NCBI RefSeq assembly: GCF_009932375.1
Contig: NZ_BLJG01000039.1
Location: 1 to 64,000 of the forward strand
DNA: 64,000 nt
Source of the DNA: Pseudomonas juntendi
GTDB taxonomy: Bacteria > Pseudomonadota > Gammaproteobacteria > Pseudomonadales > Pseudomonadaceae
Direction of reading: 5' to 3'
Below, piece by piece: positions 45,116-54,792 of the stretch (the first letter of the stretch is position 1; each line of letters begins with the position of its first letter). The notes beneath the pieces are model-generated. The model saw only the letters and a list, made by a program, of their open reading frames with translations. It did not search any database and was not told the origin of the DNA. A program made the position numbers and the translations under genes.

Positions 45116-46342
45116 TTATGCAGAGGTTGCCCACGCCTGGTCGTTTAGTTGTTCCACTGCAGCCAGGGGCAGTTGCAGGGTGAAGGTCGCACCTTTGCCC
45201 ACCTCGCTTTGCACCACAATCCGACCGCCATGCGCTTGCACGATCTGGTCGGAAATATACAGGCCCAAGCCCAGGCCACCCGTAGCTTGCTGAGTTGCGA
45301 CGCGCTCGAACTGCTGAAAGATACGTTGCTGGTTAGCCATATCGATACCAATGCCATGGTCCTGCACCTGCACGCACGCCAGGCCGTCCTGCTCGTACAG
45401 CCTTACCTGCACCGGTTTGCGTTCACCATAACGCAAGGCATTGGACAACAGGTTGGCCAGTACTTGTTCAATCCGAAATTCGTCCCACTCCCCCTGCAGT
45501 GGCTGGCAATGCTGCAACTCGATGAACGTATCCAGTGCCGTGGCCTGGGCGGTGAAATTCTCCACCAACCGCTGCACCAGCTCGCTCAGGTCGAACGCTT
45601 TGGGCCGCAGCGACAGCTTGCCGGTACGAATGCGCGAAACATCGAGCATGTCTTCGATCAGGCGGATCAGGCTGTTGATCTGGCGCTCGTCGCGCTCGAC
45701 CATGGCCTGCAGCTTGTCGGCGCTGAACGCCGCCAGGTTGCCCCGCGCCAGGTGCAGCTTGCGCAGTTGGGTTTCCAGGATCAGCCCGTTGAGCGGGGTA
45801 CGCACCTCGTGGGACACGATCGACATGAAATCGTCGCGCATGCGCACCGCATGCTCCAGCTCACCGCGCGCCGCCTGCAGCTGGCCCAGCAGCACTTCCT
45901 GCTCCTGGCGGCTGCGCTCCAGCGCCTGCAACTGGCGGTCAAGCACCTTGCGCTGGCGGTAAAGGTCGACGAACACCGACACCTTGCTCTTCACCGCAGC
46001 GGTATCCAGCGGTTTGTGCAGGAAGTCCACGGCGCCACTTTCGTAGCCCTTGAAGGCGTAGTTCATTTCACGCCCGGCTGCGGTGACGAAAACGATAGGG
46101 ATGTGGCGGGTTTTTTCCGTACCGCGCATCAGTTCGGCCAGTTCGAAGCCGTTCATGCCCGGCATCTGCACATCGAGAATAGCCAGCGCGAACTCGTGTT
46201 CGAGCAACAGCGACAAGGCGGCTTCGGCAGACTGGGCCTGGTGCACCTCACGGTCCTCGCCCTGTATCAGGGCATCGAGGGCCAACAGGTTCTCTGGCAG
46301 GTCGTCGACGATCAGCAGTTTGGCGATAGTGTTGCTTAGCAT
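45116..46342 (-). CDS. Response regulator-histidine kinase (REC-HisKA-HATPase)
   Basis: 408 residues. N-terminal receiver (about 8-125) with LLIVDDLPEN, phosphoacceptor in AILDVQMPGM and lysine in FLHKPLD. A coiled coil (about 130-165) precedes the HisKA H-box FMSIVSHEVRTPLNGL (about 172-187) and an ATPase domain with NLLSNALRYG, DHGIGID and GLGLGLYI. No membrane helix or sensor domain, so a cytoplasmic relay kinase. Overlaps the CheB gene by seven bases. Confidence 0.92.
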   Translation of the reverse strand: MLSNTIAKLLIVDDLPENLLALDALIQGEDREVHQAQSAEAALSLLLEHEFALAILDVQMPGMNGFELAELMRGTEKTRHIPIVFVTAAGREMNYAFKGYESGAVDFLHKPLDTAAVKSKVSVFVDLYRQRKVLDRQLQALERSRQEQEVLLGQLQAARGELEHAVRMRDDFMSIVSHEVRTPLNGLILETQLRKLHLARGNLAAFSADKLQAMVERDERQINSLIRLIEDMLDVSRIRTGKLSLRPKAFDLSELVQRLVENFTAQATALDTFIELQHCQPLQGEWDEFRIEQVLANLLSNALRYGERKPVQVRLYEQDGLACVQVQDHGIGIDMANQQRIFQQFERVATQQATGGLGLGLYISDQIVQAHGGRIVVQSEVGKGATFTLQLPLAAVEQLNDQAWATSA

Positions 46343-46911
46343 GCGCTGGGTTCCAGGGCGGCGAGCAACTGCTCGATCCCACTCAAGGTAAGAATATGGT
46401 CGGGCTGATGGAGGGCCAGGGCGGCCTCGGGCATCAGCGCCACCTGTGCGTCGCGAGGGTCCTGGACGATGGTCCGGCCGCCGCTGTTCTTGATGTAAGC
46501 CAACCCCTGGGCACCGTCTTCATTGGCACCGGTGAGCAGCACGCCAAGCAGGCCGGCACCGTAGGCATCGGCCGCGGAAATGAACAGGTAGTCGATGGCC
46601 GGCCGGGAAAAATGCACCGGTGGTTCCTGGCTCAACGACAGGGTGAAGTCGCGTTCTACCGATAAATGATAGCCCGGCCCGGCCACGTAGATCTGGCCAG
46701 GGCGCAGCGGTTGCTTGTCACGTGCCTCACACACGGGACGAAGCAGGCGGCGTTGCAGCACCTCGGCCAGTTGGCTGTGGCGGTCATCCGGCAGGTGCAA
46801 CACACAGACTACCGGAATGGCGAACCCCGACGGCAACCCGCCTAGCACGGTGAACAGCGCGGACACCCCGCCGGCCGAGGCGCCGATCACCACCGCTTGT
46901 ACGCCCTTCAT
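46336..46911 (-). CDS. CheB-type methylesterase, without receiver
   Basis: 191 residues covering only the CheB esterase domain. The catalytic triad is visible: serine in IGASAGG (about 9-15), histidine in CVLHLPDD and aspartate in GANEDGAQG. Normal CheB has an N-terminal receiver that is missing here; the receiver of the next gene (REC-kinase) could take that role. The stop and start overlap neighbours by four and seven bases. It should remove methyl groups from a protein glutamate; no chemoreceptor is encoded nearby. Confidence 0.92.
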   Translation of the reverse strand: MKGVQAVVIGASAGGVSALFTVLGGLPSGFAIPVVCVLHLPDDRHSQLAEVLQRRLLRPVCEARDKQPLRPGQIYVAGPGYHLSVERDFTLSLSQEPPVHFSRPAIDYLFISAADAYGAGLLGVLLTGANEDGAQGLAYIKNSGGRTIVQDPRDAQVALMPEAALALHQPDHILTLSGIEQLLAALEPSAC

Positions 46912-47729
46912 GATTTGCGATAGATCCGTTCAGGCTTGACCAGCGGCTCGAAACCGTCGCTGTAAGCGGAAAAGTCGACCGACTCCTTGCTGCCCAGCAC
47001 CAGAAAACCGCGATGGCACAGCGATTCATGGAACAGGCCCAGGGCGCGGTCCTGCAGCTCCTTGTTGAAGTAGATCAGCACATTGCGGCAAGACACCAAC
47101 TGCGTCTCGGAGAACACGCTGTCGGTGGCCAGGCTATGGTCGGCGAAGGTCACGTTTTCACGCAGGGTGCTGTCCATGATCGCGTTGCCATACGCTGCCG
47201 TGTAGTACTCGGCGAAATCCCGGCGGCCACCGGCGATGCGGTAGTTCTCGGCGTAGTCGAGCATGTTCTGCATCGAGTAGATGCCCTGCTTGGCTTTGTC
47301 CAGCGAGTGCGGGTTGATGTCGGTGGCGTAGATGATGGTGCGCTCGAGCAGGCCTTCTTCGCGCAGCAGGATGGCCATCGAATACACCTCCTCGCCCGTG
47401 CTGCAGCCGGCGATCCACACCTTGATCGATGGCCAGGTGCGCAACAGCGGCACCACCTCGGTGCGCAGCGCCAGGAAATGGCCCGGGTCGCGGAACATCG
47501 CGCTGACCGGAATCGTCAGGTACTGCAGCAACTGCATGAACATGCCAGGGTCGTGCAGCACGCGCTCCTGCAAGGCCGATACCGTCTGGCAACCGAACTG
47601 GCGCAACGCATGCAGGATCCGGCGCTTGATCGAAGCGCCGGAGTAATTGCGGAAATCATAGCTGTACTTGAGGTAGATGGCCTCGATCAGCAAGCGGATC
47701 TCGATATCGGTGTTACGTTCGCTAGTCAA
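46908..47729 (-). CDS. CheR-type protein-glutamate methyltransferase
   Basis: About 273 residues if started at a TTG, preceded by GGAG seven bases away and overlapping the kinase stop as TTTGA; an ATG 24 bases upstream has no ribosome-binding sequence. The SAM-binding motif VWIAGCSTGEEVYSMAILL, ATDINPHSLDKAKQGIYSM and VSCRNVLIYF are typical of CheR. Coupled by four bases to the CheB-type gene. Target protein unknown. Confidence 0.9.
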   Translation of the reverse strand: MTSERNTDIEIRLLIEAIYLKYSYDFRNYSGASIKRRILHALRQFGCQTVSALQERVLHDPGMFMQLLQYLTIPVSAMFRDPGHFLALRTEVVPLLRTWPSIKVWIAGCSTGEEVYSMAILLREEGLLERTIIYATDINPHSLDKAKQGIYSMQNMLDYAENYRIAGGRRDFAEYYTAAYGNAIMDSTLRENVTFADHSLATDSVFSETQLVSCRNVLIYFNKELQDRALGLFHESLCHRGFLVLGSKESVDFSAYSDGFEPLVKPERIYRKS

Positions 47730-50700
47730 ATTCGCTCCAGTTGCGGCAGCCATACGCGGATCAGCGAGAACAGGCGGTCCAGGTCGATCGGTTTGGCCAG
47801 GTAATCGTTGGCGCCGGCCTGCAGGCAACGGTGCTGGTCATCTTTCATGGCCTTGGCAGTCACCGCAATGATCGGCAGCTTGCGCCAGCGCGGTTGCTGG
47901 CGGATCAGCCGGGTGGCTTCGAAGCCGTCCATTTCCGGCATCATCACATCCATCAGCACCAGGTCGATGTCGTCATGCTGCTCCAGGCGCTCGATGGCCT
48001 CGCGGCCGTTACGGCCGATTTCGACGATCGCGCCCTTGTGCTCTAGTGCACTGGTCAGGGCGAAGATATTACGCACATCGTCATCTACCAGCAGCACCTT
48101 GCGCCCCTCGAACACTTTGTCGCGGCTGCGCGCCGTCTTCAGCATACGCTGGCGTTCGTTGGACAACTGCGATTCGACCTTGTGCAGGAACAGCGTCACT
48201 TCGTCGAGCAGCCGCTCGGGTGAGCGGGCGCCCTTGATGATGATCGAGCGCGAGTACTTGAGCAGGTCGGTTTCTTCTTCGCGGGTCAGGTTGCGGCCGG
48301 TATACACGATCACCGGCGGGAAGGCGCGGATATCTTCGGCAGTCATGCGCTTGAGCAGTTCGTTACCGAGCATGTCTGGCAGCTTGAGGTCGATGATCAT
48401 GCAGTCGTAGATGTTTTCCCGCAGCAGTGCCAAGGCCTCCTGCGCCATGCCTACGGCGGTGATCTCGACGTCGTCGTCACCGATCAGGCGGGCGATGCTT
48501 TCGCGCTGCAGGTCGTCATCTTCCACCAGCAGAATGTGCTTGAGCTTCTGCGTCAGCTTGGCCTCCAGGCGCGCGAAAACTTCCTTGAGCTCTTCGCGGC
48601 TGGTGGGTTTGACGGCGTAGCCCACTGCCCCCATGTGCATGGCGGCCTCGACACGGTCCTCGACGGAAATGATATGCACCGGAATGTGCCGGGTATCGGC
48701 CTGTTCTTTCAGGCGTTGCAGCACGGTCAGGCCGGAATGGTCAGGCAGGCGCATGTCCAGCAGGATCGCATCGGGTATGAACCGGGCCGCCAGCTCGAAA
48801 CCTTCGTCGGCCGCATGCGCCACCAGGCAGCTGTAACCCAGCTCGTGGGCCAGGTCGAAGAGAATGCGGGCGAAGTTCGGCTCGTCTTCGATCACCAGGA
48901 TGCAGCGGTTACTGAAAGGCGCCCGGTCACGGTCGTCGGTGAAGGCCAGTTGCGGCAGCTTCGGCGCCTGGGCAGTGGCGAGTTGCGGTACTGGCGGCAG
49001 GGTATCGACAGCCGGGCGCAGGCTGAGGGGCTCGACCTCCTGCTCCAGGTTCTCGTAGCGTTCGGGTAATACCAGGCTGAACACACTGCCCTGCCCGGGG
49101 CTGCTCTCGACACTGATCTGCCCGCCAAGCAAATGGGCAAGGTCGCGGGAAATCGACAACCCCAGCCCAGTCCCGCCATACCGGCGGTTGCTGGTGCCAT
49201 CGACCTGGTGGAACGCACCGAAGATTGCCTGCTGCTGGTCGGCAGCAATGCCGATGCCGCTATCGCGCACGGAAAACACGATGCCGCTGTCTGGCTGGTA
49301 GCCGATGTTCAGGCTGACCTGGCCGCGCTCGGTGAACTTGATGGCGTTGGACAGCAGGTTCTTGAGGATCTGCTCCAGTCGCTGGCGGTCGGTGAACAGG
49401 GTGGCAGGCACCTGAGCCTGGGCGGTGACCTCGAAGGCCAGTCCCTTTTGCCCGGCCAACGGCTCGAACATGTCGCGCAGGCCTTCGACCAGGCGGTCCA
49501 GGTGGGTGGTTTCAGGTCGCACTTCAAGCTTGCCGGCCTCGACCTTGGCGATGTCGAGGATATCGTTGATCAGGTTGAGCAGGTCGTTGCCGGCCGAGTA
49601 GATCGACTCGGCGAACTTGACCTGCTCACCGCTGAGGTTGCCTTCAACGTTCTCGGCCAGCAGCTTGGCCAGAATCAGCGAACTGTTCAGCGGCGTGCGC
49701 AATTCGTGGGACATGTTGGCGAGGAACTCGGACTTGTACTTGCTCGAACGCAGCAGCTCATCGGCGCGCGCCTGCAGCTCTTCCTGGGCCTGGGTCAGCT
49801 CCTCGTTCTTGCGGTCCAGCGCTTCGGTGCGGTCGGACAACTGCTCGTTGGTCTGCTCCAGTTCCGCTTGCTGGGTTTCCAGGTGGGCCTGGGACTCCTT
49901 GAGCACGCGGGACTGCTCCTCCAGTTCTTCGTTGGCCGTTTTCAGCTCTTCCTGCTGCACCTGCAATTCTTCGTTCAATTGCTGGGTTTCGGCCAGGACT
50001 TCCTGCAAGCGCTGGCGGTAACGGGCGCTTTCGATGGACATACCCAGGTTGCCCTCCACGCGCTGCAACAGTTCGTCGTCACGCGCCTGCAGCGGCCGCA
50101 GGAAGCCCAGTTCGAGCACGCCGTTGATCTGCCCGCCGTCGCTGGCCGGCATCAACAGTGCACTGCGCGGCAAGCCCTTGCCCAGGCCGGAGCTGAGCTG
50201 GAAGTAGTCTTGCGGCAGGTCGTCCAGGCGCAGCAGCCGCCCTTCACGCACGGCCTGGGCCAGCAGGCCCTCACCATCACCCAGCACCTGCTCGCGCGCC
50301 TGCTCTTCGGCATCCAGACCATAGCAGGCAACGCGTACCAGGCGGCCATGCTCGTCGCGCACGTACAACGCCCCGACCACACTGCCCAGGTAAGAGGCAA
50401 AGAACCGCAGAATGTTGTCGCCGAGCATGTTCAGGGTCAGCTGCCCAAGCACTTGTTGAGCCAGCTGGGTCTGGCCGTTGCGCAGCCAGGCCTGGTGCTC
50501 CAGGCGCTCGGCAGAACGTTGCTGGGCCTTGAGGTTGTCGTCGTAACTGCTGGACAACGCCAACAGATCGCGGCGCCCCAGGTACGCCAGCAAGGCGCTG
50601 AGGCCAACGATCAGCAGCACGAACGCCGAAATGGAGGTTACGGTGACGGTGCTGACCTTCTCGTTGCGTGCCATGCGCAACTGCTGCTCGGTGGCAATGA

Positions 50701-51193
50701 GGTCGGCGAATTCCTTGCGAATCTCGTCTGTCAGGCGCTTGCCGCGGCCGTTACCGATCAGCTCCCGGTAGGGGCCGTCATTGCGGCGCAGGGTGATCAT
50801 GCCGCTGCCGAAGTCATTCCAGGCTTGCTGCAAGGCGATCAGCCGGTCGATACGGTCAACTTGCTGCGGGTTGTCCTCGACCATGCCTTTCAGGCCCTGC
50901 AAGCTGCTGAGAATGCGCGGCTTGGCCACCTCATAGGGGTCGAGGAAGCGCTCGTCACCCGTCAGCAGGAAGCCGCGCATGCCGGTTTCCATGTCGATCG
51001 ACAGCTTCACCGCTTCGTTGGCATTGCCAATGACCCGGTCGGTGTGTTCGACCCATTGCATGGCCGAGAGCAGGTAGTTGATCACCGCGACGAACGCCAC
51101 GGCACCCAGCAGGCCCACCCCCAAAGGAAGGCCGATGTTGCGGCTCAACAGCTTGCGGAAGCTGCGCTGGTCCATCGAGGCTGCTTGAATCAT
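47726..51193 (-). CDS. Hybrid sensor kinase CHASE3-GAF-HisKA-HATPase-REC-REC-REC
   Basis: About 1155 residues. Two membrane helices (near 23-45 and 180-205 from the chosen start) bound a periplasmic CHASE3-type domain with METGMRGFLLTGDERFL. A GAF domain (about 245-390) and a long coiled coil lead to the HisKA H-box FLANMSHELRTPLNSS, ATPase motifs NLLSNAIKF, GIGIAADQQ and GTGLGLSI. Three receivers follow, with aspartates in LLDMRLPD, IIDLKLPD and LMDVMMPE. Start MIQAASMDQ is a choice among several in-frame codons. First gene of the cluster; the input signal is unknown. Confidence 0.9.
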   Translation of the reverse strand: MIQAASMDQRSFRKLLSRNIGLPLGVGLLGAVAFVAVINYLLSAMQWVEHTDRVIGNANEAVKLSIDMETGMRGFLLTGDERFLDPYEVAKPRILSSLQGLKGMVEDNPQQVDRIDRLIALQQAWNDFGSGMITLRRNDGPYRELIGNGRGKRLTDEIRKEFADLIATEQQLRMARNEKVSTVTVTSISAFVLLIVGLSALLAYLGRRDLLALSSSYDDNLKAQQRSAERLEHQAWLRNGQTQLAQQVLGQLTLNMLGDNILRFFASYLGSVVGALYVRDEHGRLVRVACYGLDAEEQAREQVLGDGEGLLAQAVREGRLLRLDDLPQDYFQLSSGLGKGLPRSALLMPASDGGQINGVLELGFLRPLQARDDELLQRVEGNLGMSIESARYRQRLQEVLAETQQLNEELQVQQEELKTANEELEEQSRVLKESQAHLETQQAELEQTNEQLSDRTEALDRKNEELTQAQEELQARADELLRSSKYKSEFLANMSHELRTPLNSSLILAKLLAENVEGNLSGEQVKFAESIYSAGNDLLNLINDILDIAKVEAGKLEVRPETTHLDRLVEGLRDMFEPLAGQKGLAFEVTAQAQVPATLFTDRQRLEQILKNLLSNAIKFTERGQVSLNIGYQPDSGIVFSVRDSGIGIAADQQQAIFGAFHQVDGTSNRRYGGTGLGLSISRDLAHLLGGQISVESSPGQGSVFSLVLPERYENLEQEVEPLSLRPAVDTLPPVPQLATAQAPKLPQLAFTDDRDRAPFSNRCILVIEDEPNFARILFDLAHELGYSCLVAHAADEGFELAARFIPDAILLDMRLPDHSGLTVLQRLKEQADTRHIPVHIISVEDRVEAAMHMGAVGYAVKPTSREELKEVFARLEAKLTQKLKHILLVEDDDLQRESIARLIGDDDVEITAVGMAQEALALLRENIYDCMIIDLKLPDMLGNELLKRMTAEDIRAFPPVIVYTGRNLTREEETDLLKYSRSIIIKGARSPERLLDEVTLFLHKVESQLSNERQRMLKTARSRDKVFEGRKVLLVDDDVRNIFALTSALEHKGAIVEIGRNGREAIERLEQHDDIDLVLMDVMMPEMDGFEATRLIRQQPRWRKLPIIAVTAKAMKDDQHRCLQAGANDYLAKPIDLDRLFSLIRVWLPQLERI

Positions 51194-51441
51194 GAGAAAA
51201 CGCCCGAGCAAGAAAATCCATGGAAAAGAATGGCGGAACAATCGTTATGGTTATGTGCCGCTGCGCCGTGCCGACAAGCGAAGTCTAACCAGCTTTAGCG
51301 GCTCTGGCAGGGCATTTAGCCAGTATTTGAAAGTGCTGTGTGCCAATCGTTCCATCTGATTGCAAGTATCGGTATCCTCGGGAACTTCTGCTGTCGCCTT
51401 GTGCACAGATCATAGACATTCAATTGCACAGGACCCGAACC

Positions 51442-51792
51442 ATGCACCTTTTGGTAGTCGAAGACGACGAGATCGTACGTATGCTGATGCTCGAAGTGCT
51501 CGGCGATTTGGGCTACTCGGTGATCGAGGCGGAAAATGCCACCGCGGCGCTCGAGGTATTGGAAGACCAGCGCCAGCCGTTGGCGCTGATGATGACGGAC
51601 GTGGGCCTGCCGGACATGCGCGGCGAGGCGCTGGCAGCCAAGGCACGCGAACTGCGGCCACTGTTGCCGGTGCTGTTCGCCAGTGGCTACGCCGAAAACA
51701 TTGATGTACCGGAGGGCATGCACATGATCGGCAAGCCGTTCAGCATCGACCAGCTGCGCGACAAGGTGACGGCTATTCTCGCCCCTGCCTGA
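51442..51792 (+). CDS. Single-domain response regulator (CheY-like)
   Basis: 116 residues. Acidic pocket VVEDDEIVR, phosphoacceptor in MMTDVGLPDM (about 52-61), serine switch in FASGYAEN and lysine in IGKPFS. No output domain. Divergent from the hybrid-kinase gene, separated by about 250 bases of likely shared promoter, so it is probably part of the same signalling system. Confidence 0.9.
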   Translation: MHLLVVEDDEIVRMLMLEVLGDLGYSVIEAENATAALEVLEDQRQPLALMMTDVGLPDMRGEALAAKARELRPLLPVLFASGYAENIDVPEGMHMIGKPFSIDQLRDKVTAILAPA

Positions 51793-51853
51793 AATCTGCG
51801 ACGCCCGCTTGACCAGCGCGCAGGCAGCGCAGGGGCAGAAAATACGGTGCCCG

Positions 51854-52603
51854 TTACAGCTCCCTGCGCAACAGGTAGGTGTCCATGATCCACCCTTTGC
51901 GCGCCCTTTCCCGCGCACGCACTTCAAGAATCTGCGCCTTCACCGCCTGCAGCGGCCCGGCGATCAGCCGTTCGTCAGCCGTGCCCAGGTAAGCGCCCCA
52001 GTAAATCGTCAAGGCCGGGTCATCGATAGCCGCGAACGCGCACTGCCCATCGAGCATCACCACCACATTGTCGATACTCCCCTGCCCGGCCAGACGCCGA
52101 CCAGGCAGCACGGTCAGCGGTTCGCCAATGCGGTTGAGCGCAACACGGTGGCGCGCCGCCAGTGCCTGCACGCTGCTGATGCCCGGAATGACCTGCAGGT
52201 GCAGGGCGCCAACTCGCTCGCAGACCAGGTCGAGGATGCGCAAGGTGCTGTCATAGAGCGTGGGCTCGCCCCACAGCAGAAAGGCGCCGGTCTCGCCTTC
52301 GCCGAGTTCCTGTTCGATCAGTTGCGCATACAGCGCTGCACGTTGTACGTGCCAGTCCTGTACCGCCTGCACATACGCGTCGGCCTGCCCATCGCGCAGC
52401 GGGTCGGCGACCTGAACCAGCCGATAGCCGCCCTCGGGGCGGTACCGCTGCAGGATGGCCTTGCGCAGCTGCACCAGCTCGTTCTTGACGCTGCCCTTGT
52501 CGAGCACGAAGAACACGTGGGCCTGGCGCAACCCGTCGACGGCTTCGTACGTGACCTGGCGTGGGTCACCCGGGCCGATGCCGATCAACAACAGCTGTTT
52601 CAT
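51854..52603 (-). CDS. cobF: Precorrin-6A synthase (deacetylating)
   Basis: 249 residues. A tetrapyrrole methylase fold with IGIGPGDPRQVTYEAV at the N-terminus (about 7-22), LLWGEPTLYDST (about 113-124) and VIPGISSVQALAA (about 139-151). CobF methylates precorrin-5 with SAM and releases acetate to give precorrin-6A in the aerobic cobalamin pathway. No other cob gene is adjacent, which is common for cobF in Pseudomonas. Confidence 0.92.
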   Translation of the reverse strand: MKQLLLIGIGPGDPRQVTYEAVDGLRQAHVFFVLDKGSVKNELVQLRKAILQRYRPEGGYRLVQVADPLRDGQADAYVQAVQDWHVQRAALYAQLIEQELGEGETGAFLLWGEPTLYDSTLRILDLVCERVGALHLQVIPGISSVQALAARHRVALNRIGEPLTVLPGRRLAGQGSIDNVVVMLDGQCAFAAIDDPALTIYWGAYLGTADERLIAGPLQAVKAQILEVRARERARKGWIMDTYLLRREL

Positions 52604-52671
52604 TGTGCTGCCCTCCGGTGCTGTTCAGCAGCCATTGTCGGGCGCCACCAGGCCGCTGGCAAAGCACCCGT

Positions 52672-53973
52672 TCAGAGCAGCGAGAAGTTGTAGCTGACGA
52701 TCACCCGCGTTTCGTCCATATCCCGCGCCCAGCGCTCATAGTTGCTGCGGTAGGTGGAATTACGCAAACGCACGCTGACGTCCTTGAACGTGCCACTTTG
52801 CACTTGGTACTTGAGCTCGCTGTCGCGCTCCCACTCCTTGCCTTCGGCATGGCTGCCTGGCACCTGGATATGGTCACCGTTGATGTACCGGGTGAAGAAC
52901 GTAAGGCCAGGCACACCCAACGCCTTGAAGTCATAGTCATAGCGCACTTGCCAGGAGCGCTCCTGGGCCGCGGCAAAATCATTGACCTGTGCATAGTTGA
53001 CCAGGTACGGGTTGCTGCCATCCAGGTAGGGCATGGCGCTGTCGCCATACATGCGCTGCCAGCCAGCACTGAGCTTGTGACCACCCAGGCTGTAGCCGAG
53101 CATGCCGCTGACGGCGCGGTGGTCGATCGCACCCGCGCGGGCGTTGCCGATGTCGTCGCTTTTGATCAGCCGCAGGTCGGCAGCAAGGCTGCCCACCGGC
53201 AGCGGTTGGCTGGCCACCAGGCCGAAATACTGCTGGCGATAGATGTTCTCCAGCCTGGCCACTTGATACTGGGCTCCGAAACGCTCGTTGACCCGGTAAT
53301 CGACCCCGGCGAGGTCGAAGTGGTCGGCTTCGATGTCGCAGGCGTAACGCTTGTTCTTGCAATGCACGCGAATGTTTTGGCGGTCGGTTGAATCCCTTGC
53401 GGTGTACCGATCCAGGCGTGCCAGGGTGAACTTCAGATCGCGGCGTTCCTCGGAGGTCAGCATGGCGCCCTGGAACATCGTCGGCAGCAGGCGGCCATCG
53501 TTGTACTTGAGCAGGGGCACATCCGGCATCATCGAACCGTATTTGAGCACCGTGTTGGAAACTTTGACCTTGGCCGCCAGGCCCATCTTTGCATACTGGT
53601 CGGCGGAGTGCCGCGGGTTGTGCCCGGAAGACGGCAGCAAGCCGCTGTTACTGTCGGCGGGGCTGGAGTCCAACTTCACACCGAACATGCCCAGCGCATC
53701 CACACCGAACCCTACCAAGCCTTCGGTGTAACCCGACTGTACATTGAGGATAAAGCCCTGGGCCCACTCTTCTCGCTTGGATGCCCCTTGGCCGGAACTG
53801 CTGTGGCCGTCACGGAAATCCCGGTTGAAGTAGACAGTGCGTGCTTCAACCTTGGCACTGCTGTCTTCAAGAAAACCGCCAGCCTGGGCGTTGGCACCGG
53901 CACATAACAGGAACAGGCCGGCAACACGACGCCCCGGGGCGAGAGGATAGGGGGAAAACATACAGGGAAACAT
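52672..53973 (-). CDS. OprD-family outer-membrane porin
   Basis: 433 residues. A signal peptide ends near AGANAQA and the mature part opens with GGFLEDSSAKVEARTVYFNRDFRD, the OprD family start. Eighteen-stranded barrel features follow, ending in VSYNFSLL. OprD relatives take up basic amino acids or aromatic/carboxylic acids; the group is unclear. Two methionine codons four residues apart are possible starts. Nothing ties it directly to the vanillate or catechol genes. Confidence 0.88.
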   Translation of the reverse strand: MFPCMFSPYPLAPGRRVAGLFLLCAGANAQAGGFLEDSSAKVEARTVYFNRDFRDGHSSSGQGASKREEWAQGFILNVQSGYTEGLVGFGVDALGMFGVKLDSSPADSNSGLLPSSGHNPRHSADQYAKMGLAAKVKVSNTVLKYGSMMPDVPLLKYNDGRLLPTMFQGAMLTSEERRDLKFTLARLDRYTARDSTDRQNIRVHCKNKRYACDIEADHFDLAGVDYRVNERFGAQYQVARLENIYRQQYFGLVASQPLPVGSLAADLRLIKSDDIGNARAGAIDHRAVSGMLGYSLGGHKLSAGWQRMYGDSAMPYLDGSNPYLVNYAQVNDFAAAQERSWQVRYDYDFKALGVPGLTFFTRYINGDHIQVPGSHAEGKEWERDSELKYQVQSGTFKDVSVRLRNSTYRSNYERWARDMDETRVIVSYNFSLL

Positions 53974-54321
53974 CCAGATTCAAAGCGGGTTGACAACCGG
54001 CGGCACAGACTTGCCACGGTAATGAGACATGACCGCGCAACAGCCAGCCATACTTTGAAATGATCGCGCAATGGCTCTGGAACGGGCCATTGGACTATGG
54101 TCTAAGCGCCCTGCCAGGCCGCTTCGGCGAGTCGCCTGTATCGCGCATGGGCAACTAGGAAAGTTCCCCGCTTATTTGCAATAAGTTAGCAGTTTACCCC
54201 GCCCCAATGTGTGACTACACTCGCTATCAACGAACAGTAAAACCCACCTGCGTGGCCGGCGTATTCATGCGTTTCAATGTTCGTCACGCCCCGCCACAGC
54301 CGACGTACAGGAGTGATTACA
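53974..54321. other. 348-base promoter region between porin and turB genes
   Basis: No gene supported. It should hold the divergent promoters of the porin and the H-NS-like gene. The part at 54170-54240 is AT-richer (ATAAGTTAGCAG...), as expected for a promoter of an MvaT-type gene. No clear operator was recognised. Confidence 0.5.
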
Positions 54322-54681
54322 GTGTCCAGACTTGCAGAGTTTCGTGCTGCGGAAAAAGCGCTCCAGGAACAGATGGCGCAACTGGAAGCGTTGAAAAAGG
54401 ATGCCGGGTTAAAACGCGAAATCGAGTTCGAGCAGAAACTCGTCAACCTGATGAAGAGCTACGACAAAAGCCTGCGCGATGTCATTGCCATACTTGACCC
54501 CAAAGCCGGGGCGCGCACCACCAGCCCTGCCCCCAAACAGCACCGTCGCCCGCGGGTGGTGAAGGTTTACACACACCCCGAGACCGGCGAGCGGATCGAG
54601 ACCAAAGGCGGCAACCACCGCGGCCTCAAAGCCTGGAAAGAGCAGTATGGCGCCGCCGAGGTGGAAAGCTGGGCTCGCTGA
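54322..54681 (+). CDS. turB: MvaT-family H-NS-like nucleoid protein (TurB-like)
   Basis: 119 residues from a GTG preceded by CAGGAG. N-terminal coiled-coil oligomerisation region (about 3-60), linker rich in A, P and K, and a C-terminal DNA-binding part with HPETGERIETKGGNHRGLKAWKEQ and final VESWA, the MvaT signature. It silences AT-rich, often foreign, DNA. Among the P. putida MvaT homologues the divergent sequence and genomic setting best fit TurB; this paralogue choice is inference. Confidence 0.85.
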   Translation: MSRLAEFRAAEKALQEQMAQLEALKKDAGLKREIEFEQKLVNLMKSYDKSLRDVIAILDPKAGARTTSPAPKQHRRPRVVKVYTHPETGERIETKGGNHRGLKAWKEQYGAAEVESWAR

Positions 54682-54792
54682 TGAAACATCAACATGTGCT
54701 TCACACTTTTTTCACAAGGGCTGGCTCAGTATCGAGGCAGCTAAAGGACTAGCGACCCCATCACGCGCCCGCACATGCGGGCCTCTAATTCC

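Noticed and set aside
49133-51298. 721-residue plus-strand frame opposite the hybrid kinase
   Set aside because: Low-complexity Leu/Gln/Val-rich shadow typical of antisense to coiled-coil coding DNA.
52672-53973. Porin as part of the vanillate uptake system
   Set aside because: It lies 24 kb away with no VanR-like site upstream, so no link can be claimed.
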